DNA from: an uncultured Mediterranea sp.
GTDB taxonomy: Bacteria > Bacteroidota > Bacteroidia > Bacteroidales > Bacteroidaceae
DNA length: 8,077 bases
Assembly: GCA_946007445.1 (NCBI GenBank)
Contig: CAMGAL010000091.1
Location: 1-8,077 of the forward strand
Direction: 5' to 3'
Shown here piece after piece: positions 1 to 6,585 of this stretch. Made by a program: the position numbers and the translations under genes. The notes beneath the pieces were generated by a model. The model made no database searches and was not told where the DNA came from. It was given only the letters and a program-made list of their open reading frames with translations. How positions within the stretch are numbered: position 1 is the first letter of the stretch; every line of letters starts with the position of its first letter.

Positions 1-3000
1 GATATACTCCACAGGCGAAAGGCCGGTGGCCGCCTTCACCTTGCGATAGAGCAGCTTGCTGCCGATGCCCATCTCATACTGCAGGATGGACACGTTGAAG
101 TCGTAGTCCATGATGTGCTTTTCGATGGTGGCCGTGATACTGGCCATGAGCCGCTCGTCGCCATCGGTGCGAACCACCGCCTGAGCACTGGTCGGCTGAC
201 GCTTCGCTTCAAGGGCCGGAGAGGGTTCGGCCTGACCGGAGAACGTGAGTAGCAGCTGTAGTTCCCCCGGCTGGTCGCAGCGGGCGGAGAGGGTGGCCTG
301 CATGGCCTGGGCATATTCACGAGCCAGGTAGAGCTCCGTATTGTTCTCCTCTGAAGGAGCCGCATTCTCTTGACGCCGGAGGAAGAGGTGATCCAGTTCG
401 CCGGGAGCAAAGGGGGTCGGCCGGGCCTCTACACGAATCTGCAACGATTCCTCCTCCGGAAGGAGCAGCAGTCGGATATGGCCTCCCTGGGCCGTCTGCT
501 GGATGGCGAAGCGGAGGAGGATGTAGAGAATGGCGTCGAAGCGCACGATGCCCACCCGCTGGCGCACATGCTTCGGCGGAGCCTCCAAGAGGAGGGTGAT
601 GCCCCGCTCGGCAGCCTGACGCTCCATGTTGGCAACGGCCTGCTGGCAGAAGAGGTGGAGGTCTATCTCGTAGAAGAGGAGGTCAGTGCGGTGGGTAGTG
701 CGACTGCTGTTGAGGTCGAAGGCATGGCGCAGGAGGGTGTTCAGCTGGGTGGCCGCCCCCTGAATGAGAGTGAGGCGGCGCAGGGTCTCGTCGGAGTGGG
801 TGCGTTCGCACAGCTGGGTGACCGTTACCAAGGTGTCGGCTATGGGACGCTTCAACTCAGCAGAGAGCTGGCGGAAGAAGCGGCTGCGAGCCTCCTGTTT
901 ATCCAGCACGGTCTGGAGGGCCTCTTCCTCCTGAATCAGATGGCGACGCACGCTGTAGTAATTCAGAACGCCGGCAGTCAGCCCCACGACCGACAGCAGA
1001 TAGAGCAGATTGGCCCACCAGGTGAGGTACCACGGAGGCAGGATGTGGATAGGCAGGCGATAGACGGTATCGGCCGGACGGCCCAAGCCATCCATGACGG
1101 CTATCTCCAGCAGCTGACGTCCGTGAGGCAGACCGATGAGATGGATGGTCAAGCTCTTGGGGTCGAGGGGAAGCCAGGTCTGGCTGTTTCCCTTCAGACG
1201 ATAGGCATACATGAAACCCATGCCATGGCAATAGGGCATGTCGGTAAAGTGGAGCTGCAGGTTGTTCTCGTGGGTGGGCAGACGCAAACCTTCCCGCTGA
1301 AGGGCGGTCAGCCGGGAGAGGTTGACATCGGTATTATTGATCTGCAGGCTGGAGAGGAAGAGGGGGAGCGTGGAGGAATGAAGGGAGACCACGTCGGACT
1401 GGAAGGTGAGGATTTCATCAATGCCTCCTACGATGAAACGTTTGATACAAGGCGCATAGCAGGTGGCAGAGAGATTGTTCATAGGCAACCGGAAGAGGCT
1501 GACATGCCCCAGCGAGTCGATGACGCGGCAGCTGGAGCGGCTGAAGGCCCAGATGCGTCCGTCCACCTCCTCCAGGCTGATGATGCGTGTATAGGGGTCA
1601 GAGAGGTCGTAGGTCTCCGGCGGTTGCCGACCAGGCGCATCGCCGCACCGGGCCCCGTCGTAGCCGGGCCAGATGCGTTGGCGATGGTCTTCCATCAAGC
1701 AGAAGACGGTTCGGTCGCTCACGTGGGTCACGCGTCGGCTCTGTGGGTCGATGCGGTCCACACCGCCATCGGAGGAGGTCACCCACACCTCGCCAGACTG
1801 GGTGTAGAGCATCTGCATGACGTGGAGTCCGGAAAGTGCTCCCCGACCGACCGGATAGTATTGGTCGGCCATACATTCGCCATTGGATGCCAGCAACCGC
1901 TGCTTGTCTATCACAAAGACCCCTCCGTCGTAGGCACCTACCCATAGCCGCTGCTGGCGGTCGACAAACAGGGCATAGGCCCATTTGGCATTGTGGGTCA
2001 TGGAGGCATTGTAAAGGAGGAAATTGCGCATCTGGTCGGTCTGGCGCTGGTAGAGGTTGATGCCGCCGTCTGTGGCTGTCCAGATATCCCCATCGCTGTC
2101 TTCGTAGATGCAGCGGATGAAGTTGTTGGTCAGCGGATGCTGCGTACTGCCTTGTCTGTACCAGGTCTTGTCCTCCATACGCTTTCCGCGAGCGAAGCGG
2201 TGCAAGCCGTTGGAGCCGCCCGCCCACAACTGAGAACGGCGGTCGAAGTGGAGTTGGCTCAGGAAGTTTCCCTCGTCAGAGCCCACCAACTGCTGTAGGG
2301 GGATGCGGGTAAACACATGCAAGGAGCGCAACAACGAGAGTCCGGCATTGTGGCCCAGCCAGAGATTCTCCTGCCGGTCGATGAAGACACTCCACAGTAC
2401 ATTGTTGCTCATGGAGGCGGAGTTGCTGGTGTCGTGACGGTAGTGGCTGATGTGCCCCTCCTCCTCGCGCACAAAGAGACCGTTGTCCGTGCCCATCAGC
2501 AGGCATCCGCTGCTGTCGCGCAGCATGGTCTTGATGCTGTTGCCCTGCATCTCGGCCACCGCCTCCAGGTGGTCGGTAGCCAGGTCGAGACTGAACAGAT
2601 AGCCCTCTGTCCCTATCCAGTAGTGGCTGCCCTCGTCATGAGCCAGAGAGTTGACAAAGATGCGGATAGGATAGGCCGTGTACTCCTCGTCATGAATCAG
2701 GAAAAGCCCGGAAGAGGTGCCGGCCAACAGCCCCTTCGGAGTGCGGAGAAGGGTGTAGACTGCCCGCAGGTCAGGACAGAGCGGACGGAGGGTCTGCTGT
2801 TCCTCCTGATAGATGTAGATTCCCTCCATGCAGGCCAGGTAGAGTGTATTCTCCTCCATCAAGATGCAACGGATGTCCATTCGGGCAGTCAAATCGGGAT
2901 GAATGCACCGGCCCGAATGAGCCTCGTAGATATAGAGCCCCCGGTCGGAGCCGATGTAGAACCGATCGTCGCGTAGCGTCATGCAGTAGATGGTGAAAGG

Positions 3001-3228
3001 GTCGTTGGATTCGCCGGAGAGATGGTGGGGTGTACATTGGTAGCCGTCGTAGCTGTAGAGTTCGTTTCGCGCACCCATCCAGATGAGACCGTCGGCATCT
3101 TGCACGATGCATTTGACTCCGAGATGCTCGCCCACCACGATATTGCGGTAGCCTGTATCATATTGGGCATGGAGCGCCAGGGCGATGCCTGACAACCACA
3201 GCATAAAGAAGAGACGAAAGTGTTTCAT
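1..3228 (-). CDS. HTCS-like transmembrane AraC-family regulator with degenerate kinase and no receiver domain (C-terminus beyond window)
   Basis: Probable glycan-sensing regulator of the adjacent susC/susD pair, anchored in the inner membrane. The frame is open for 1076 codons. The start at 3228 gives a signal peptide (residues 1-22, ending LALHAQ) and lies 22 bases past a promoter-like box. Residues 37-616 carry 14 propeller repeats (for example QDADGLIWMG and EDSDGDIWTATDGG), fitting two seven-bladed propellers; about 622-732 is a YYY-type domain; 735-756 is a membrane helix followed by basic residues. The DHp-like motif at 789-795 reads SAELKRP, so alanine 790 replaces the phosphoacceptor histidine. 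In the HATPase-like region (about 890-996) the N box reads ILLRF (903-907 region), and the G1 and G2 glycines are missing. A linker of about 26 residues leads directly to an AraC domain (from about 1023; MGIGSKLLYRKVKAATGLSP). There is no receiver. Family HTCS proteins normally have a full kinase plus receiver and are longer. The second helix-turn-helix should lie left of the window. Confidence 0.93.
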   Translation of the reverse strand, partial: MKHFRLFFMLWLSGIALALHAQYDTGYRNIVVGEHLGVKCIVQDADGLIWMGARNELYSYDGYQCTPHHLSGESNDPFTIYCMTLRDDRFYIGSDRGLYIYEAHSGRCIHPDLTARMDIRCILMEENTLYLACMEGIYIYQEEQQTLRPLCPDLRAVYTLLRTPKGLLAGTSSGLFLIHDEEYTAYPIRIFVNSLAHDEGSHYWIGTEGYLFSLDLATDHLEAVAEMQGNSIKTMLRDSSGCLLMGTDNGLFVREEEGHISHYRHDTSNSASMSNNVLWSVFIDRQENLWLGHNAGLSLLRSLHVFTRIPLQQLVGSDEGNFLSQLHFDRRSQLWAGGSNGLHRFARGKRMEDKTWYRQGSTQHPLTNNFIRCIYEDSDGDIWTATDGGINLYQRQTDQMRNFLLYNASMTHNAKWAYALFVDRQQRLWVGAYDGGVFVIDKQRLLASNGECMADQYYPVGRGALSGLHVMQMLYTQSGEVWVTSSDGGVDRIDPQSRRVTHVSDRTVFCLMEDHRQRIWPGYDGARCGDAPGRQPPETYDLSDPYTRIISLEEVDGRIWAFSRSSCRVIDSLGHVSLFRLPMNNLSATCYAPCIKRFIVGGIDEILTFQSDVVSLHSSTLPLFLSSLQINNTDVNLSRLTALQREGLRLPTHENNLQLHFTDMPYCHGMGFMYAYRLKGNSQTWLPLDPKSLTIHLIGLPHGRQLLEIAVMDGLGRPADTVYRLPIHILPPWYLTWWANLLYLLSVVGLTAGVLNYYSVRRHLIQEEEALQTVLDKQEARSRFFRQLSAELKRPIADTLVTVTQLCERTHSDETLRRLTLIQGAATQLNTLLRHAFDLNSSRTTHRTDLLFYEIDLHLFCQQAVANMERQAAERGITLLLEAPPKHVRQRVGIVRFDAILYILLRFAIQQTAQGGHIRLLLLPEEESLQIRVEARPTPFAPGELDHLFLRRQENAAPSEENNTELYLAREYAQAMQATLSARCDQPGELQLLLTFSGQAEPSPALEAKRQPTSAQAVVRTDGDERLMASITATIEKHIMDYDFNVSILQYEMGIGSKLLYRKVKAATGLSPVEYI

Positions 3229-3230
3229 AC
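3218..3230 (-). repeat. 13-base repeat spanning the regulator start codon (left arm)
   Basis: On the minus strand this reads GTATGAAACACTT and contains the regulator's start codon and codons for MKH plus part of F. The identical 13-mer covers the susC start in the opposite orientation (3461-3473), so the two form an inverted repeat around the intergenic region. It may simply reflect similar signal-peptide starts. Confidence 0.6.
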
Positions 3231-3250
3231 ATTAGTAGCTATTAACGAGG

Positions 3251-3281
3251 CAAAGATAGGGAAAAAAGAAAGAAAAACATA
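3251..3281 (-). promoter_or_regulatory. Predicted promoter of the regulator gene
   Basis: Read on the minus strand, TATCTTTG (3258-3251) matches the Bacteroidota -7 consensus TAnnTTTG exactly. Nineteen bases upstream is TATG (3281-3278), a three-of-four match to the -33 TTTG element; the spacer is T/C-rich. Transcription would start near 3244, leaving a leader of only about 15 bases before the ATG at 3228. No Shine-Dalgarno sequence is visible. The start site is inferred from box spacing. Confidence 0.65.
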
Positions 3282-3345
3282 AAATGGACATTATTTTCCC
3301 ATAATCCGTCCAATTTATATCGTAGAATGCCCGGGGAAAGTCAGA

Positions 3346-3381
3346 TTTATGGTAATCAAAGTCCAGTTTGCGGTCAATCAA
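3346..3381 (+). promoter_or_regulatory. Candidate operator: imperfect tandem repeat with 21-base period
   Basis: Two copies of a related sequence lie in the same orientation: TTTATGGTAATCAA (3346-3359) and TTTGCGGTCAATCAA (3367-3381). They start 21 bases apart, about two helical turns, and differ by two substitutions and one inserted C. Tandem half-sites with about this spacing are typical of AraC-family activators. The downstream copy covers the place where the -33 element of the susC promoter should be, and that element is poor, as expected for an activator-dependent promoter. Assigning it to the divergent regulator is inference. Confidence 0.5.
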
Positions 3382-3396
3382 GAGGTTAATTCTACA

Positions 3397-3404
3397 TATT
3401 TTTG
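3397..3404 (+). promoter_or_regulatory. Predicted -7 element of the susC/susD promoter
   Basis: TATTTTTG matches the Bacteroidota -7 consensus TAnnTTTG. No good -33 TTTG lies at the usual 19-21 base spacing; the nearest TTTG (3367-3370) is 26 bases upstream and belongs to the tandem repeat. A start near 3410 would give a leader of roughly 50 bases. The weak -33 suggests dependence on an activator. Confidence 0.55.
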
Positions 3405-3462
3405 CAGTCGAAAACAAACCATTAACACAATCTAATTTATAATGTAAAACTAATCTAAGCGT
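3405..3462 (+). other. AT-rich leader of susC
   Basis: The stretch between the predicted promoter and the susC start is strongly A/T-rich, with no Shine-Dalgarno sequence; AATCTAA occurs twice (3429-3435 and 3452-3458). Unstructured A-rich leaders are the usual translation-initiation context in Bacteroidota. I see no hairpin, riboswitch or leader peptide. Confidence 0.4.
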
Positions 3463-3473
3463 ATGAAACACTT
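3461..3473 (+). repeat. 13-base repeat spanning the susC start codon (right arm)
   Basis: GTATGAAACACTT here covers the susC start codon and is identical to the minus-strand sequence over the regulator start (3230-3218). Identity stops on both sides, so only the start-codon context is shared. Confidence 0.6.
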
Positions 3474-6400
3474 CCTTATTCTATTGTGTATGCTGTGTCT
3501 GCCATTCTCGCTGATGGCCCAACAGCAAGAAATCACAGGTACTGTGTTAGACAGCAACAGTGAGCCGCTCATCGGCGTGACCATCCGCGTGCCCGGCAGC
3601 AACAAAGCCACCATCACCGACATGGATGGGAACTACCGGATTGCCGTCAATCAAGGCGAACAACTGGAGTTCAGGATTGTGGGATTCAAGTCGCAGATCA
3701 TCAGGTTCAACAAGTCACGCATCGACGTGACCATGGCCGAAGACGTCAACCTGCTGGACGAGGTCATCGTGACCGGTTACGGTTCGGTAAGCCGCAAGAA
3801 CCTGACCACCTCTATTGCCAAAGTGGACGCCGACAAGGTGGTGAAGACCGGTACGACAAACATGAGCCAGATGCTGATGGGTCGTGCCGCCGGTCTGCAG
3901 GCCACCATGGCCAGTGCACAGCCCGGTGGCGGTGTCAGCATGACCATCCGTGGTGGCGGACAGCCGCTCTATGTGGTGGACGGTGTGGTGATGCCTACCG
4001 GCTCACTGGAAGGCAGTTCGGGCGGTTCGACCACGGTGATGCCCTCCAGCGTGAACCGTTCGGGCCTGGCCGGCTTGAACCCCGACGACATTGAGAGCAT
4101 CGAGGTGCTGAAAGACGCATCAGCCTCTATCTACGGTATCAATGCCGCCAACGGCGTAGTGCTCATCACCACCAAGAGCGGTAAGAAGGGCAAGATGCGC
4201 GTCACCTACGACGGCGAAGTGTCGCTGGTGTCCAACTACAAGTACATCAGCTCGCTCAATGCGCAGGAGTACATGCAGTATGCCAATCTCTTCAAGAAAG
4301 AGCAGTATCTCTATAATAACAAGATGGCGCCCTACGGCCCCAACAGCTACGATGGCGGCAACTCCGATGTTTTCACCTCGCAGCAGATAGCCCAAGCAAA
4401 GACGACAGACTGGGCTGACCAAGTGCTGCGCAACGGTAGCATCTCGAGCCACAACGTGACCATCCAGGGCGGTGCCGACCGGTTGCAATACTACGTGTCG
4501 GGCAACTACTACCGCCAGGTAGGTACCGTACAGAACAGCGACTACGAGCGCTTCATCTTCCGCAGCAACGTCTCGGCACAGATCTTCGACTGGATGAAGC
4601 TGACGGCCAGCATTAACTACAACCGCAACAATAACAACAACGGTACCGTGGGCGGCACGTCGAACGGACGCGGCTCGCAGGCTTCGGGTGCGCTGAGCGC
4701 AGCCCTGCTCTACCCCTCCTACCTGCCCGTCCGTCAGGAAGACGGCAGCTACACCACCTTCATGAATGTGCCCAACCCCGTGGGTATGAGCGAGATGAGG
4801 GACCGCTCACTCTCTGACGGCTTCAACGCCAACTTCACCTTCGACTTCGACATCATCCCGCAGATGCTGAAGGCCAAGTTGCTCTACGGCTACAACAAGG
4901 AGGATGCCGAGCGCAAGGTCTACATCCCGAGCAACGTCTACTTCGACCAGATGTACCGCTCCAGAGGTAGTATGCAGAGCAGCAAGCGCGACAACTCCAC
5001 CATGGAGGCTACCATCAGCTTCGACCACAGCTTCTTCAACCAAGCCCTCTCGTTCAACGCCGTCGTGGGCATGGGCCGCTACCTGAGCCACAGCCACGGC
5101 ATGGGCATCTCCTACAACGACACCAACGATGCCCTGGGCAACGACAACATCTCGGCCGCTACGGGCGACAAGACCATCTCCTCTTACCGCACCGCCGACG
5201 AGAAGCGCTCGCAGTTCGGCCGCGTGGGCTTCGACATCCTCGACCGCTACGTGCTCTCGGCCACCGTCCGCCGCGACGGTACGGACAAGTTCTTCAAGGG
5301 CAAGAAGTATGCCTGGTTCCCCTCGGTATCGGCTGCCTGGAAGATCTTCAACGAGAGCTTCATGAAGGACATCAAGTGGGTGAACATGCTGAAGCTCCGC
5401 GCCTCGTTCGGTGTGACGGGCAACGACAACCTGGGCTCCTCGCTCTACGGCTCGTACAGCGCCTTCGGCAACCACGTGATGTTCGACAAGAACACCACGG
5501 ACAATGTGCCCTACTATCTGGTCAGCAAGGACTACCCCAACGTCAGCTGGGAACGCACGGAGATGAAGAACATCGGTCTGGACTTCTCCATCCTGCGCGA
5601 CCGCATCAACGGTAGCTTCGACTACTTCGTCAACGACGTGACGGACATGCTGGGCTACGCCAACACGGAGGGCCTCTCCATGTTCAGCACCTACCCCATC
5701 AACGGCGGACACATCCGTCGCTACGGTTGGGACGCCACCATCAACACCAAGAACATCGTGACCCCTGACTTCCAGTGGGAATCGACCCTGACGCTGTCGC
5801 ACTACAACTCCATCTGGAAGGAGCGTATGCCGCAATACGACTACCTGGAGTACCAGCAGCGCAACGACGAGCCGGTCAACGCCCTCTACTTCTATCGCAC
5901 GGCGGGCATCGTCAACAGCGACAAGAGCAACATGCCCTCTTACCAGCCTGAGCAGTACCAATACCCGGGCTGCCCCATCATCAAGGACCTCAACGGCGAC
6001 CAGCAGATTACGTCGGACGACGTGGATATGGTCAATGTGGTTCCCGCCCTCTACTGGGGACTGGGCAACACCTTCACCTACAATAACTGGGACCTGAACG
6101 TCTTCGTCTACTCACAACTGGGTCTGAAGAAGTATAACTACTCCTACGACTGGAGCGACGCTCGCGAACTGGCCAACCAGACTTCCAACCAGAGCACCAT
6201 CCTGAGCCAGGTGTACAACTCGCAGACCAACCCCAACGGCTCGCTGCCCGGCATCGCCTACCGTCTGGCCAACAAGTCGCTGCCCGGCGGTGCAGGTACG
6301 GACATCTACTACCAGGATGCCAGCTTCCTGCGCGTGCGCAACATCACGCTGGGCTACACCTTCCTCAGCAAGCAGCTCGGCTCGCTGAAGGAGTACATCC

Positions 6401-6558
6401 AGAGCATCCGCATCTATGCCGACGCACAGAATCCCTTCACCTTCACCGGATTCGATAACTTCGACCCCGAAGTGACGACCGGCGGCAGCTACAAGGGCGG
6501 TAAGGCCGAATACCCCATGATACGTACCTTCTCCATGGGTGTGAAAGTTCAATTCTAA
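3463..6558 (+). CDS. SusC-like TonB-dependent outer-membrane glycan transporter
   Basis: Complete protein of 1031 residues, usual for SusC. With its SusD partner it would import oligosaccharides across the outer membrane, powered by TonB-ExbBD. Residues 1-19 are a signal peptide (cleavage likely SLMA/QQQ). Residues 24-98 are a carboxypeptidase-regulatory-like domain (ITGTVLDSNSEPLIGVTI, then a DMDGNYRI strand). The DEVIVTGYG segment (99-107 region) opens the plug, which carries TIRGGGQPLYVVDG (161-174), DDIESIEVLKDASA (208-221) and NAANGVVLITTKSG (227-240). The remainder is the beta-barrel, ending in phenylalanine (GVKVQF), as expected for BAM-assembled barrels. DLNGDQQITSDD (842-853) resembles a calcium-binding loop seen in many SusC proteins. 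A Gly/Ser-rich loop lies at about 178-202. The start gives a good signal peptide, and alternative in-frame ATGs would cut into it. Substrate cannot be inferred. Confidence 0.97.
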   Translation: MKHFLILLCMLCLPFSLMAQQQEITGTVLDSNSEPLIGVTIRVPGSNKATITDMDGNYRIAVNQGEQLEFRIVGFKSQIIRFNKSRIDVTMAEDVNLLDEVIVTGYGSVSRKNLTTSIAKVDADKVVKTGTTNMSQMLMGRAAGLQATMASAQPGGGVSMTIRGGGQPLYVVDGVVMPTGSLEGSSGGSTTVMPSSVNRSGLAGLNPDDIESIEVLKDASASIYGINAANGVVLITTKSGKKGKMRVTYDGEVSLVSNYKYISSLNAQEYMQYANLFKKEQYLYNNKMAPYGPNSYDGGNSDVFTSQQIAQAKTTDWADQVLRNGSISSHNVTIQGGADRLQYYVSGNYYRQVGTVQNSDYERFIFRSNVSAQIFDWMKLTASINYNRNNNNNGTVGGTSNGRGSQASGALSAALLYPSYLPVRQEDGSYTTFMNVPNPVGMSEMRDRSLSDGFNANFTFDFDIIPQMLKAKLLYGYNKEDAERKVYIPSNVYFDQMYRSRGSMQSSKRDNSTMEATISFDHSFFNQALSFNAVVGMGRYLSHSHGMGISYNDTNDALGNDNISAATGDKTISSYRTADEKRSQFGRVGFDILDRYVLSATVRRDGTDKFFKGKKYAWFPSVSAAWKIFNESFMKDIKWVNMLKLRASFGVTGNDNLGSSLYGSYSAFGNHVMFDKNTTDNVPYYLVSKDYPNVSWERTEMKNIGLDFSILRDRINGSFDYFVNDVTDMLGYANTEGLSMFSTYPINGGHIRRYGWDATINTKNIVTPDFQWESTLTLSHYNSIWKERMPQYDYLEYQQRNDEPVNALYFYRTAGIVNSDKSNMPSYQPEQYQYPGCPIIKDLNGDQQITSDDVDMVNVVPALYWGLGNTFTYNNWDLNVFVYSQLGLKKYNYSYDWSDARELANQTSNQSTILSQVYNSQTNPNGSLPGIAYRLANKSLPGGAGTDIYYQDASFLRVRNITLGYTFLSKQLGSLKEYIQSIRIYADAQNPFTFTGFDNFDPEVTTGGSYKGGKAEYPMIRTFSMGVKVQF

Positions 6559-6585
6559 ACAACCTTCTAATTATTCAGACTGATC
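6559..6585 (+). other. Short susC-susD spacer
   Basis: Only 27 AT-rich bases separate the susC stop from the susD start. No terminator hairpin, promoter box or Shine-Dalgarno sequence is seen, so the two genes are probably co-transcribed. Confidence 0.7.

Noticed and set aside
370..1947. Long plus-strand open frame (525 codons) opposite the regulator gene
   Set aside because: It lies wholly antisense to the regulator frame, whose propeller, YYY, membrane and DHp motifs are clear. The antisense translation has no recognisable domain; GC-rich codon use produces such shadows.
1..3228. Possible frameshift or pseudogene explaining the degenerate kinase region
   Set aside because: The start codon and the AraC motif at the window edge are in the same frame, a triplet-by-triplet read found no stop, and recognisable family sequence continues on both sides of every degenerate motif.
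3294..3340. Inverted TTTTCCC / GGGGAAA arms in the intergenic region, as a terminator or operator
   Set aside because: The arms are only 6-7 bases with a loop over 30 bases and no T-tract; they are between divergent genes, where a terminator is not expected.
4807..5961. Minus-strand open frame (384 codons) opposite susC
   Set aside because: Antisense to a clear SusC barrel; its translation is Val/Glu/Ala/His-rich low-complexity sequence typical of the complement of GC-rich codons.
5986..6021. EF-hand-like DLNGDQQITSDD segment in SusC as a novel calcium site
   Set aside because: Similar DxNGDxxI segments recur in many SusC-family barrels, so it is a family feature and not specific to this protein.
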